Source of the DNA: Aliidongia sp035943795
GTDB lineage: Bacteria > Pseudomonadota > Alphaproteobacteria > ATCC43930 > CGMCC-115725
Reading direction: 5' to 3'
DNA: 64,000 nucleotides
NCBI RefSeq assembly: GCF_035943795.1
Contig: NZ_DASZBY010000100.1
Location: forward strand, 1-64,000
Shown here in pieces: positions 7,561 to 15,885 of the stretch. The translations under genes and the position numbers were made by a program. The number at the start of each line of letters is the position of its first letter. The stretch's first letter is position 1. Below the pieces are notes generated by a model that did not search any database, had not been told where the DNA came from, and saw nothing but the letters and a program-made list of their open reading frames with translations.

Positions 7561-9246
7561 GTGAACCAGACAAATTCCGAGCCGCTGTCCGACATCGAGA
7601 TCGCGCGCGCGGCGCGCCCGGCGCCGATCGAAGAGATCGCGGCCCAGCTCGGCATCCCGGCCGAAGCGGTCTATCGCCATGGCCCGCACAAGGCGAAGCT
7701 GGCGATGAGCTTCGTCAGCAGCGCCCGCGCAGCGGCCCGCGGCAAGCTGATCCTGGTCACGGCGATCAGCCCGACGCCGGCCGGCGAAGGCAAGACCACG
7801 ACCACCGTCGGGTTGGGCGATGCCCTGAAGCGCATCGGCAAGCGCGTCGCGATCTGCCTGCGCGAACCGTCGCTCGGCCCTTGCTTCGGCGCCAAGGGCG
7901 GGGCTGCCGGCGGCGGGCATGCCCAGGTCGTGCCGATGGACGAGATCAACCTGCATTTCACCGGCGATTTCCACGCGATCGGTGCCGCCAACAACCTGCT
8001 GGCTGCCCTGATCGACAACCATATCTATTGGGGCAACCTGCTCGACATCGACCCGCGCCGCATCACCTGGAAGCGTGCCATGGACCTGAACGACCGGGCG
8101 CTGCGCCAGATCGTGGTCGGCCTGGGCAACAATGGCGCGGCGCGCGAGGACGGCTTCGACATCACGGTCGCCAGCGAGATCATGGCGATCTTCTGCCTCG
8201 CGACCTCGCTCGAGGATCTGAAGGAGCGGCTGGGCCGGATCGTGATCGGCGAGACGCGCAGTCGGCGCCGGGTGCTGGCGTCGGAGCTGAACGCCCATGG
8301 CGCGCTCACCGCGCTGCTGAAAGACGCGTTCCAGCCCAACCTGGTGCAGACGATCGAGCACACGCCGGCCTTCGTCCATGGCGGCCCGTTCGCCAACATC
8401 GCCCATGGCTGCAACTCGGTGCTGGCGACGCAGACGGCGCTCGGCGTCGCCGACTATGTCGTGACCGAAGCCGGCTTCGGTGCCGATCTGGGTGCCGAGA
8501 AGTTCCTCGACATCAAGTGCCGCATGGCGGGCCTCGCCCCTTCGGCCGCGGTCGTGGTCGCCACCATCCGGGCGCTCAAGATGCATGGCGGCGTGCCGAA
8601 GACCGATCTGGGCGCCGAAAACGTCGCCGCCGTCCGGGCGGGTGCCGCCAATCTCCGGCGCCATGTCACCAACCTGCAGAAATTCGGCCTGCCGGTCGTG
8701 GTGGCGCTCAACCACTTCACCTCCGACACGGCGGCCGAGGCCCACGCGGTCCGCGAGATGTGCGGTGAACTGGACGTCGCCGTCCATGTCTGCCGGCATT
8801 GGGCCGAGGGCGGTGCCGGGGCGACCGGTCTCGCCGAAGAGGTCGCCCGTCTGGCCGAAAGTGGCGTCGCCCGGTTCAAGCCGCTCTATCCGAGCGATAT
8901 GCCGCTGGCCCAGAAGATCGCGACCATCGCGCGCGAGATCTATGGCGCCAAGGACATCGCGATCGCGCCGGCCGCCGCCAAGAAGCTGGCGGCGCTGGAG
9001 GCCGACGGCTTCGGCTATCTGCCGGTCTGCATGGCCAAGACCCAATACAGCTTCTCGACCGACCCCGACCTGCGCGGTGCGCCCGAGGGCCATATCGTGC
9101 CGGTGCGAGACGTGCGCCTGTCGGCCGGCGCGGGATTCGTCGTCGTGCTGTGCGGCGACATCATGACCATGCCAGGATTGCCGCGCCGCCCGGCGGCGGA
9201 GCTGATCGGCGTGGATGCGAACGGGCAGATCACCGGTCTGAGCTAG
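7561..9246 (+). CDS. fhs: Formate-tetrahydrofolate ligase
   Basis: A 561-residue 10-formyltetrahydrofolate synthetase, the full family length. It joins formate to tetrahydrofolate with ATP, feeding purine synthesis and one-carbon or methylotrophic metabolism in the cytoplasm. The P-loop-like PTPAGEGKTT (71-80) binds ATP, and the EPSLGPCFGAKGGA segment follows it. The start is a GTG at 7561 with GAAGGG upstream. It is transcribed away from pmbA across a 199-bp gap (7362-7560), in which I found no riboswitch and no convincing promoter pair for fhs. Confidence 0.97.
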   Translation: MNQTNSEPLSDIEIARAARPAPIEEIAAQLGIPAEAVYRHGPHKAKLAMSFVSSARAAARGKLILVTAISPTPAGEGKTTTTVGLGDALKRIGKRVAICLREPSLGPCFGAKGGAAGGGHAQVVPMDEINLHFTGDFHAIGAANNLLAALIDNHIYWGNLLDIDPRRITWKRAMDLNDRALRQIVVGLGNNGAAREDGFDITVASEIMAIFCLATSLEDLKERLGRIVIGETRSRRRVLASELNAHGALTALLKDAFQPNLVQTIEHTPAFVHGGPFANIAHGCNSVLATQTALGVADYVVTEAGFGADLGAEKFLDIKCRMAGLAPSAAVVVATIRALKMHGGVPKTDLGAENVAAVRAGAANLRRHVTNLQKFGLPVVVALNHFTSDTAAEAHAVREMCGELDVAVHVCRHWAEGGAGATGLAEEVARLAESGVARFKPLYPSDMPLAQKIATIAREIYGAKDIAIAPAAAKKLAALEADGFGYLPVCMAKTQYSFSTDPDLRGAPEGHIVPVRDVRLSAGAGFVVVLCGDIMTMPGLPRRPAAELIGVDANGQITGLS

Positions 9247-9258
9247 GGGCCGGGGCCG

Positions 9259-9780
9259 TCACGACAAGCCGGCCAGGGCGTCCCGATAGGCCGCGCTGAC
9301 GGCATCGCCCCGGCAGGCGAACGTCACGCGCTCGATCGCATCATGCGTCACCAGGAAATCGGCCACCTCGGCGACCGCGATGACGGCGGCTTCACGGACC
9401 GGGTAGCCATAGATGCCGCAGCTGATCGCCGGAAAGGCGATGGTGCGGGCATCCTGTTCCGTCGCCCGCGCCAGGCTCTCGCGATAACAGCTGGCCAACA
9501 GCGCGGGCTCGCCCTGTCCTCCGCCCTGCCAGACCGGCCCGACCGTGTGGATGACGAGCTTCGCTGGCAGCCGATAGCCTCGCGTCACCTTGGCCTGGCC
9601 GGTCTTGCAGCCGCCCAGCAGCCGGCATTCCTGCACCAGTTCCGGCCCGGCCGCCCGATGGATCGCGCCATCGACACCGCCGCCGCCCAGCAACGAACTG
9701 TTGGCGGCATTGACGATGGCATCGACCGCGAGCCTGGTGATGTCGTCATCGATGACGATCATCCGGTCTTCCGGGGGCAT
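9259..9780 (-). CDS. Macro-domain protein, O-acetyl-ADP-ribose deacetylase-like
   Basis: A 173-residue single macro domain of the YmdB/MacroD type. VDAIVNAANSSLLGGGGVDG is the ADP-ribose-binding loop with the catalytic Asn/Asp pair of MacroD proteins. The second loop, SCGIYGYP, is also present. These enzymes hydrolyse O-acetyl-ADP-ribose or remove ADP-ribose from acidic residues. I start it at the ATG at 9780, which has GGAGGA 6 nt upstream. The ATG two codons earlier would touch the Shine-Dalgarno directly. It follows ubiD by 29 bp on the same strand and converges with fhs 12 bp away. Confidence 0.93.
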   Translation of the reverse strand: MPPEDRMIVIDDDITRLAVDAIVNAANSSLLGGGGVDGAIHRAAGPELVQECRLLGGCKTGQAKVTRGYRLPAKLVIHTVGPVWQGGGQGEPALLASCYRESLARATEQDARTIAFPAISCGIYGYPVREAAVIAVAEVADFLVTHDAIERVTFACRGDAVSAAYRDALAGLS

Positions 9781-9809
9781 GCGCATTCCTCCGCTCCGAC
9801 GTCCGACCT

Positions 9810-11318
9810 CTATTTCCAGATCGGCTTGCCCGAGCCCGGCAGCCCGTAGCTCGCCCATTTCTGCGTGACCCTATCCACGATCTCATCGGTCATGCGGATT
9901 TTGGTACCCCATTCCCGATGGGTCTCGGGCGGCCATTTGTTGGTGGCATCCAAGCCGATCTTGCCGCCGAGGCCGCTTTCGGGCGACGCGAAATCCATAT
10001 AGTCGATCGGCGTGCCTTCGATCACCGTGATATCGCGGGCCGGGTCCATGCGGGTCGAGATCGCCCACATCACGTCCTTCCATTCACGCGCATCGATGTC
10101 GTCGTCCACGACGATGACGAACTTCGTGTACATGAACTGGCGCAAGAACGACCAGACGCCCATCATCACGCGCTTGGCATGACCCGGGTAGGCCTTCTTC
10201 ATCGACACGACGGCGATCCGGTAGGAACAGCCTTCGGGCGGCAGCCAGAAATCGACGATCTCGGGGAACTGCTGGGTCAAGAGCGGGATGAACACCTCGT
10301 TCAGCGCCTCGCCCAGCACCGACGGCTCGTCGGGTGGCCGGCCGGTGAAGGTCGAGAGATAGATCGGGTTGCGGCGCATGGTAATGGCGGAGACGCGGAA
10401 CACCGGGAACGGCTCGACATTGTTGTAATAGCCGGTGTGGTCGCCGTACGGGCCTTCGTCGCCGAACTCATCGAGCATGACATGGCCCTCGATCACGATC
10501 TCGGCCTGGGCCGGGACCTTCAAGGGCACCGAGACGCAGTCGACCAACTCGACCTTCTTGCCGCGCAACAAGCCAGCGAACTGATATTCCGACAGGGTGT
10601 CGGGCACCGGGGTTACGGCGGCCAGGATCGTGCCCGGATCGGCACCGATCACGGCCGCGGCCGGCAGCGGCTCACGCTTCTCGGCGCCCCAGCGCCGATA
10701 GTGCTGCGCCCCCCCGCGGTGCTTCAGCCAGCGCATCAGGGTGGTGTTCTTCGACGTCACCTGCATGCGGTAGATGCCCAGGTTGAACCCGTCCTCGCGC
10801 GCCGCGCCCGGCCCCTTGGTCACGATCAGCGGCCAGGTGATGAGCGGGGCCGGCTCGCCCGGCCAGCAGCCCTGGATCGGCAAGGCAGTGAGATCGATCT
10901 CGTCGCCGCGCAGCACGATTTCCTGGCATGGCGCCGAACCGACCGTCTTCGGTTTCATGGCCAGCACGGTCTTCAGCAGCGGCAGCAGTTCCAGCGCCTC
11001 GCGCCAGCCGCCGGGCGGTTCCGGCTGTTTCAGGAAGGCCAGGGTCTCGCCGACCTCGCGTAGTTGGTGCGGCTCGCGGTCCATGCCCCAGGCGACGCGC
11101 TCGACCGTGCCGAACAGATTGACCAGCACCGGCATGGACGAGCGCGTGCCGTCCGCCATGGTAACGTTCTCGAACAGCACGGCCGGCCCCTTTTCCGCCA
11201 GCAGGCGGGTCTGGATCTCGGTCATCTCCAGCGCCGTCGACACCGGGGTCGCGACGCGCACCAGCCGGCCGGCGGCTTCGAGCCGGTCGATGAAGTCACG
11301 CAGGCTGGCATAGGGCAT
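9810..11318 (-). CDS. ubiD: UbiD-family prenylated-FMN decarboxylase
   Basis: A 502-residue UbiD protein of usual length, which decarboxylates 3-polyprenyl-4-hydroxybenzoate in ubiquinone synthesis using prenylated FMN made by UbiX (not in the window). Seen are REDGFNLGIYRMQV in the cofactor-binding region, the GPYGDHTGYYN segment, and C-terminal EWGTKIRMTDE. The start is the ATG at 11318 with GAGG upstream. With ubiA at 12.4-13.3 kb, two consecutive ubiquinone enzymes lie within 4 kb. UbiD homologues also act on other aromatic acids, but the nearby ubiA favours the ubiquinone role. Confidence 0.93.
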   Translation of the reverse strand: MPYASLRDFIDRLEAAGRLVRVATPVSTALEMTEIQTRLLAEKGPAVLFENVTMADGTRSSMPVLVNLFGTVERVAWGMDREPHQLREVGETLAFLKQPEPPGGWREALELLPLLKTVLAMKPKTVGSAPCQEIVLRGDEIDLTALPIQGCWPGEPAPLITWPLIVTKGPGAAREDGFNLGIYRMQVTSKNTTLMRWLKHRGGAQHYRRWGAEKREPLPAAAVIGADPGTILAAVTPVPDTLSEYQFAGLLRGKKVELVDCVSVPLKVPAQAEIVIEGHVMLDEFGDEGPYGDHTGYYNNVEPFPVFRVSAITMRRNPIYLSTFTGRPPDEPSVLGEALNEVFIPLLTQQFPEIVDFWLPPEGCSYRIAVVSMKKAYPGHAKRVMMGVWSFLRQFMYTKFVIVVDDDIDAREWKDVMWAISTRMDPARDITVIEGTPIDYMDFASPESGLGGKIGLDATNKWPPETHREWGTKIRMTDEIVDRVTQKWASYGLPGSGKPIWK

Positions 11319-11346
11319 TCGGGAACCTCGGCAGGAAAGCTGCCCG

Positions 11347-11378
11347 ACTATAGCGCGAACCCAGCTGGTGGCCACCAG
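11347..11378. promoter_or_regulatory. ubiD promoter region with a 14-bp perfect palindrome
   Basis: On the minus strand TATAGT (11352-11347) is a good -10 box that would start transcription about 22 nt before ubiD. No good -35 is present at 16-18 bp. Instead the perfect palindrome CTGGTGGCCACCAG occupies 11365-11378, covering the -35 position. Such an arrangement suits an activator or repressor site. The palindrome is GC-rich and could be chance. Confidence 0.4.
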
Positions 11379-11473
11379 AGCAAGGCAGGGCTGAACACAG
11401 CCATCTTGCGGCGCGGTATGGCGTGGGGCATGATTCGGGCCATCGTTTCCCCAGCTGTTTCATGAGGCACCCG

Positions 11474-11713
11474 ATGGCATTCTGGGTTGTCGGCGGTGAG
11501 TATACCGGCACGGATTTCACGACGATCGCGGCGGGCAAGACGCTCGAGCGGCACGGCCCCTTCGTGGACTATCAGCATGCCCACGACGTCTGGGCATCGC
11601 GCGCCTGGGCGACGGTCGACGATTGCCAGTCGCGTTTTCGCATCGTCGAAGGCACGGAGACTGAGCCCGGCACCGGCCCGGCGCTCGCCGAAGGCCAGCC
11701 CGCCAGGCATTGA
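11474..11713 (+). CDS. DUF4170 small protein
   Basis: A 79-residue cytoplasmic protein matching the DUF4170 pattern typical of alphaproteobacteria: MxFWVVGGEYTxTxFTT, then ERHGPF and a basic AWATVDxCxxRFRIV segment. Function is unknown for the family. I start it at the ATG at 11474, preceded by GAGG at 11464-11467; an in-frame ATG at 11462 has no ribosome-binding site. It is divergent from ubiD across a 155-bp gap and converges with the methyltransferase gene 16 bp downstream. Confidence 0.85.
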   Translation: MAFWVVGGEYTGTDFTTIAAGKTLERHGPFVDYQHAHDVWASRAWATVDDCQSRFRIVEGTETEPGTGPALAEGQPARH

Positions 11714-11729
11714 CGCTCTGCTGCCGGCG

Positions 11730-12392
11730 CTACGGCAGCAACTTCCAGACGATCCCCTCGCGCGTTTCGCGGTCCTCCAGTTCCAGGCTGGTCGGCACCA
11801 TGTAGCGCGCGATTTCGGCCAGGCCGTGGGTCGGCCGATATGTGCGGCCGGGATCGCCGATCCAGACCTCGATGCCGCGCCCGGCGAGCGGGCGCAGCCA
11901 CGCGATCAGCCGCTCGGCCAGCGGCTTCTCATAGCACATGTCGCCGACCAGGATGATGTCGACGGCCGGGTCCCGGTCGATGACGTCTTCTTCGACGATC
12001 TCGATCTCAACATCGTTCAGTTCGGCGTTCAGCCCGATCGCGGCGCAGGCGACCGGGTCGATCTCGGCCGCCCGAACCAGACGGGCGCCCGCCATGGCGG
12101 CGGCGATGCCGACCAGCCCGGAGCCGGCACCGAAATCGAGCACGCGGCGGTTCGCCCAATGGTCGCGCGGGCAATCCAGCACATGGCGCGCCAAGGCTTG
12201 GCCGCCGGCCCAGGCGAACGCCCAGAACGGCGGAGGAATATTCGCCTGCTGCAGGGCCACCTCGCTCGCCTGCCAGATCGGCGTGATCTCGGTCGCGAGA
12301 TGCAGCTTCATTTCCGGGAGCAGCGAGGGGCTGGCGACCGTCGTATTCACCGCGATGAAATCATACGCCTTGGCACCCCGAAGCGGTGTCAA
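11730..12392 (-). CDS. Class I SAM-dependent methyltransferase (Nnt1/PrmA-like)
   Basis: A 220-residue Rossmann methyltransferase. Motif I is VLDFGAGSGLVGIAA, followed by an acidic ribose-binding residue (AAEID) and a VGDMCYE segment after strand 4. The FWAFAWAGGQ segment before motif I is typical of a family annotated as 50S ribosomal protein L11 methyltransferase-like or ETF-beta lysine methyltransferase-like. The substrate here is not known. The start is not ATG: I choose the TTG at 12392-12390, which overlaps the ubiA TGA as TTGA and keeps the conserved N-terminal FIxxNT segment. The next candidate, GTG at 12347, would cut that segment. It is translationally coupled to ubiA. Confidence 0.85.
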   Translation of the reverse strand: MTPLRGAKAYDFIAVNTTVASPSLLPEMKLHLATEITPIWQASEVALQQANIPPPFWAFAWAGGQALARHVLDCPRDHWANRRVLDFGAGSGLVGIAAAMAGARLVRAAEIDPVACAAIGLNAELNDVEIEIVEEDVIDRDPAVDIILVGDMCYEKPLAERLIAWLRPLAGRGIEVWIGDPGRTYRPTHGLAEIARYMVPTSLELEDRETREGIVWKLLP

Positions 12393-13303
12393 TGGATCGG
12401 CGCCAGCAGGCAGCCGAGCAGGACGATCAGTCCGGCATCGCGGTTGGATTTGAACTTGGCCAGGCAATCCGCCTGGTCGTCCATCCGCCAGGTCGCGATC
12501 TGCCAGACGAAATGCCCGGCGAGGGCGGCGAGCGCCAGATAGGCCGGCCATCCGGCGCCGACCACGGCAAAGGCGAGGCCGATGCCGGCGAGCGTCGCCA
12601 GCGCGAAGCCGGAAATCCAGTGCTTGCTGCGCGCACCGAACCGCAAGGCGGTCGATTTCACGCCGATCTCGATGTCGTCGGCCTTGTCCTGATGGGCATA
12701 GATCGTGTCGTAATGCAGCGTCCAGGCGATGCCGGCCAGATAGAGCAGGATCGCCGGCAGGCCGATGCGATCGGTGACCGCGGCCCAGGCGATCATGGCG
12801 CCCCAGTTGAAGTTCAGGCCCAGGAACAGCTGCGGCCAATAGGTGATGCGCTTCATGAACGGGTAGGCGACGACGATCGCCAGGATCGAGACGCCCAACC
12901 CGACCGCGAGCCAGTTCATGCTCGACAGCGCGGCCGCGCCGATCGCCAGTTGCAGCACCATGAACAAGGCTGCCTGCCAGACCGCGACCCGGCCAGACGG
13001 AATCGGCCGGCCGCGCGTGCGCTCGACCGCGCCGTCGTACTTGCGGTCGACGATGTCGTTGAGCGTGCAGCCGGCACCGCGCATGGCGACGGCACCCAGC
13101 CAGAACAGGAAGAACAGGCCGAGGTCGGGTCCGTTCGGCGCCGCCAGCGCCAGGCTCCACCAGCCCGGCAGCAGCAGCAGCCACCAGCCGATCGGCCGGT
13201 CGAGGCGGGCCAGCTGGGCATAGGGCATGGCCCAACCCGGCAGGATCCGGTCGAGCCAGCCGCCGGTGCGGATATCGGTGAAGCCGCCCATCATCGTGCG
13301 CAT
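12389..13303 (-). CDS. ubiA: 4-hydroxybenzoate polyprenyltransferase
   Basis: A 304-residue integral membrane prenyltransferase with about eight transmembrane helices. The first Asp-rich motif is NDIVDRKYD, followed by GRPIPSG, and the second is YAHQDKADDIEIG. It attaches the polyprenyl chain to 4-hydroxybenzoate, the step before ubiD. I start it at the ATG at 13303. A TTG two codons earlier and ATGs at 13291 and 13288 are alternatives, since no strong Shine-Dalgarno decides. Its stop overlaps the methyltransferase start. Confidence 0.95.
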   Translation of the reverse strand: MRTMMGGFTDIRTGGWLDRILPGWAMPYAQLARLDRPIGWWLLLLPGWWSLALAAPNGPDLGLFFLFWLGAVAMRGAGCTLNDIVDRKYDGAVERTRGRPIPSGRVAVWQAALFMVLQLAIGAAALSSMNWLAVGLGVSILAIVVAYPFMKRITYWPQLFLGLNFNWGAMIAWAAVTDRIGLPAILLYLAGIAWTLHYDTIYAHQDKADDIEIGVKSTALRFGARSKHWISGFALATLAGIGLAFAVVGAGWPAYLALAALAGHFVWQIATWRMDDQADCLAKFKSNRDAGLIVLLGCLLAPIH

Positions 13304-13365
13304 GGGCAAGCTCTAGCCCGGATCGGCGGCGGCGGGAAGATGCTTCGACCCGCCGCCGTTGCGGA

Positions 13366-14142
13366 TCAGGCGGCGCTGTTCTTGAGCGCGGCCAGCCGCT
13401 CGCTCAGGCTCTGCGGCTGGGCGGGCTTGCCCTCGGCATGGGCAAGCGCGGCCGCGATGTTCGGATCGTCGGTCTCGGGCGAGGTCGGCTTCAGCAGCGC
13501 CGCCTTGGCGTTCTGCGCCTCGGCCGCCTGCCGGTCCTTCTCGGCCGCGTCATGCATCGCCTTCAGCGCGATGTTGACGCTCGACCCGCTGGAGCCCAGG
13601 CCCGCGGCGCTACGCGCCATGTCGGCCCGGTCGGCGGCGGCCTGCTTGGCCATGCGCGCGCGCTCCATGTCGCGCTGGGCGCGTTCCAGGTCGCCGCGCG
13701 CGCCCTTCAGCTTTTCGCCGAGCGTGCTGTAGGCATCTTCGAGCTGGGCCACGAAGTCATGGGCGTCGGCCGCGTCCTTCTTGCCCTGCTCGACTTCGGG
13801 CGTCATCTGCTCCAAGAGGCCGATGAGGGTCGCCAGGCTCTTTTCCAGCGACGCCTTGCGCGCCGGATCCTCCGTGGCCTCGATCTGCGCCTGCAGGCTG
13901 TCGGCGGCAGTCATGCGCTGGTGCAGCAGCGTGTTTGCCGTGTCGAGCGACTTCTGGGTCTCGGTGAAGCGCGCCCGCGCCTTGGCCACGTTCAGGCCCA
14001 GCTCGTCCAGCTTGCCTTCCATGGTCTTGAGCTCGGCTTCCGACGCGCCCGTCGGGTCCCATTTCACGTAGAGCTCGATGCCGCTCTGCACGGCCTGGTC
14101 GGCTTTGACGCCCAACAGGTTCTTGAAGAAGGATAGGCCCAT
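13366..14142 (-). CDS. yjfJ: PspA/IM30-family protein, YjfJ-like
   Basis: A 258-residue PspA-family protein, almost all predicted alpha helix. It has long coiled-coil heptads from about residue 25 to 165, rich in Ala, Glu and Lys, and a low-complexity C-terminal tail. The N terminus, MGLSFFKNLLGVK, could be a membrane-binding amphipathic helix as in PspA. The sequence is closer to the E. coli YjfJ branch than to PspA itself, and the next gene upstream encodes DUF2491 (YjfK), as in E. coli. A role in membrane stress or membrane remodelling is inferred from family. The start ATG at 14142 has GGGAGA 6 nt upstream. Confidence 0.88.
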   Translation of the reverse strand: MGLSFFKNLLGVKADQAVQSGIELYVKWDPTGASEAELKTMEGKLDELGLNVAKARARFTETQKSLDTANTLLHQRMTAADSLQAQIEATEDPARKASLEKSLATLIGLLEQMTPEVEQGKKDAADAHDFVAQLEDAYSTLGEKLKGARGDLERAQRDMERARMAKQAAADRADMARSAAGLGSSGSSVNIALKAMHDAAEKDRQAAEAQNAKAALLKPTSPETDDPNIAAALAHAEGKPAQPQSLSERLAALKNSAA

Positions 14143-14174
14143 AGGAATTCTCCCGTTTCGTGAATGCCCGCCGA

Positions 14175-14831
14175 TCAGGCGAGCGTGAGCGCGGCCGGAT
14201 TGAGATCGATGCCGGCATGGAGGTCGACCCATGCCTGGTCCCGGTCCTCGACGACGCCGACCATCAGATATTCGGTCGGCGGTGCCGGGTCGGCGAGCCC
14301 GGTCGGACGCGCGTAGAGCATGGCGCGGGTCGCGATCGACAGCTTGCCGGTGACGGTGGTGACGGAGGTATCGAAGGCGATCGGGTCGATCCGGCTGGAG
14401 CCCGGCGACCAGACGCGGTCATAGAGCTGCCCATCCAGCGTCTGGAATTGCGGCCAGCCGACCAGACCCTGGTCGGGATTGAGCCAGACGTCCCAGGTCT
14501 CCTCGTCCGGCGGCGATTCGCGGTCGAGCAGGGTGAAGAAGCGGCATTCCTCGACCTGGCCGGCCGGCGAAACCGCCAGCTGCAGGAAGGCGCCGCTGTC
14601 GCCCAGGTGCAGGCGCGTCAGCGAGACTGCGCCCGATTGCAGCAGCGACACGGCCGAAACGACCAGCTTGTCGCCACCGGTCGGGTCCTGGACCTTGGTG
14701 GCGCCGGCTGCCAGCACGAACGGCGTCGGATCGGGCTCCATAACCATGCCGACGCGGAACAGGCTGTGATGATAGGGCGCGCCCGACAGCTTGTATTTGA
14801 TCAGGTTCGCAAGCGCCTGGAACGTCGACAT
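14175..14831 (-). CDS. yjfK: DUF2491 family protein, YjfK-like
   Basis: A 218-residue soluble protein of the DUF2491 (YjfK) family, function unknown. Features are the N-terminal NLIKYKLSGAPYHHS segment, a central ECRFFTLLDRESP and DWWxxWLNP-like stretch (ETWDVWLNPDQGLVGWP), and a C-terminal EYLMVGVVEDRDQAWVDLH segment. It is the middle gene of a three-gene minus-strand unit, 27 bp after the membrane protein and 32 bp before the PspA-like gene. In E. coli yjfJ and yjfK are also neighbours, which supports a shared function. Confidence 0.85.
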   Translation of the reverse strand: MSTFQALANLIKYKLSGAPYHHSLFRVGMVMEPDPTPFVLAAGATKVQDPTGGDKLVVSAVSLLQSGAVSLTRLHLGDSGAFLQLAVSPAGQVEECRFFTLLDRESPPDEETWDVWLNPDQGLVGWPQFQTLDGQLYDRVWSPGSSRIDPIAFDTSVTTVTGKLSIATRAMLYARPTGLADPAPPTEYLMVGVVEDRDQAWVDLHAGIDLNPAALTLA

Positions 14832-14858
14832 CGGCGGAAGACCTTACGCTAAGGGAGA

Positions 14859-15734
14859 TCAGGCGAGGCGCGAGCGGCGGAACAGCATCAGCCCGCCGAC
14901 CACGACCGCCATACCCAGCACGAAATAGAGCACGGGATGGCCGCTGCTCGGCGCGGGCTGCGGCGCCACCACATGTTCCGAGGCCAGCGCCAGCTCCGGC
15001 TTGGTGTCGGGCGGCATATAGTTCGGATCGCGCGGCTGGCCGTTCATCGCCTGGGTGCGGGCGTCCAGATCGTTCAGCTTCTGGCGCAGGTCGGCATTGT
15101 CGGCCGACAGCCGGTCGGCCTCGCGCCGCCAGTCGGTATAACCCGGGTCCTGCTGGTGATTGTAGAACCAGGCGGCGTGGCTGGCGTTGCTGACCGAATC
15201 GAGCATGAACCACAGGAACAGCGCGTCCCACATGCCGAACGACGAGTAAGACCGATAGGCATAGACGGGCGGCCCCCAGCCCATGCCGCCGTACCAGCTG
15301 CTGCGGCTGGAATACCAGCTGTCGTAGCTGGTGTAGCGGCCCGAATAACCGCTGAACGCGGGCGTCACCGGGGCGGGCGGCGCCGACTTCGCGTAGGCCG
15401 CCCGTTCCTGCTGGGCACTATAGTTTTTGAGCGCGCTGCCAGACGCCTGGCGCGATAGTGCCGCGTCGCTGCCGGATTGCGCCGGGCGGGGCGCTGCCGT
15501 CGTCGTCGATGGCGCCTGGCCGGGCAGCGCATAGCCCCGGGCTGAAGAGCCGCTGCTGGACGAGGACGGTGCCGCCTGCTGCGGCGCCGGTGCCGGGGAG
15601 ACAGGTCGGCTGTAGCCGTTCGAGGACCGCCCGGACGACGAGGAACCGGCGGATTTGGCATCGGCCGAGCCCGGGTTCAATACCAGGAACGCCGACATCA
15701 CTAAAACGACGGCTGCATTCACCCAATTGCGCAT
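14859..15734 (-). CDS. Exported Ser/Tyr-rich membrane protein of the YjfJ-YjfK unit
   Basis: A 291-residue protein not assigned to a named family. It has an N-terminal signal peptide or anchor (about residues 4-27, ending ADA), a Ser/Pro/Ala/Gly-rich stretch (28-100), a Tyr/Trp/Gly-rich stretch (about 125-165), a hydrophobic segment (WDALFLWFMLDSV), a short coiled coil (about 195-225) and a C-terminal transmembrane helix followed by RRSR. The ends suggest the bulk sits in the periplasm, with the C-terminal basic tail inside. It is first in the operon with the DUF2491 and PspA-like genes. I do not recognise a function; E. coli YjfM is in a similar position but not visibly similar. Confidence 0.75.
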   Translation of the reverse strand: MRNWVNAAVVLVMSAFLVLNPGSADAKSAGSSSSGRSSNGYSRPVSPAPAPQQAAPSSSSSGSSARGYALPGQAPSTTTAAPRPAQSGSDAALSRQASGSALKNYSAQQERAAYAKSAPPAPVTPAFSGYSGRYTSYDSWYSSRSSWYGGMGWGPPVYAYRSYSSFGMWDALFLWFMLDSVSNASHAAWFYNHQQDPGYTDWRREADRLSADNADLRQKLNDLDARTQAMNGQPRDPNYMPPDTKPELALASEHVVAPQPAPSSGHPVLYFVLGMAVVVGGLMLFRRSRLA

Positions 15735-15789
15735 GAGCGGAGTCCGATGCCTCTTGTCTGATTGCCGGCCGCGGTGAATTGCGTTCGGA

Positions 15790-15817
15790 GATATAGCGTC
15801 CGACGCATCGGGCGCAA
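15790..15817 (-). promoter_or_regulatory. Candidate promoter of the YjfJ-YjfK operon
   Basis: On the minus strand TTGCGC (15817-15812) and TATATC (15795-15790) are 16 bp apart, placing the start of transcription near 15783, about 50 nt before the ATG at 15734. The spacer includes the palindrome GCGTCCGACGC (15796-15806). Only three of six -35 positions match the consensus. Confidence 0.4.
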
Positions 15818-15885
15818 GGGCCGATCGCTGCCCGGGGGCCTCGGTCGGCAGAACGGCGGGCTTCCCCGGCCTCCGCGACGATGCT

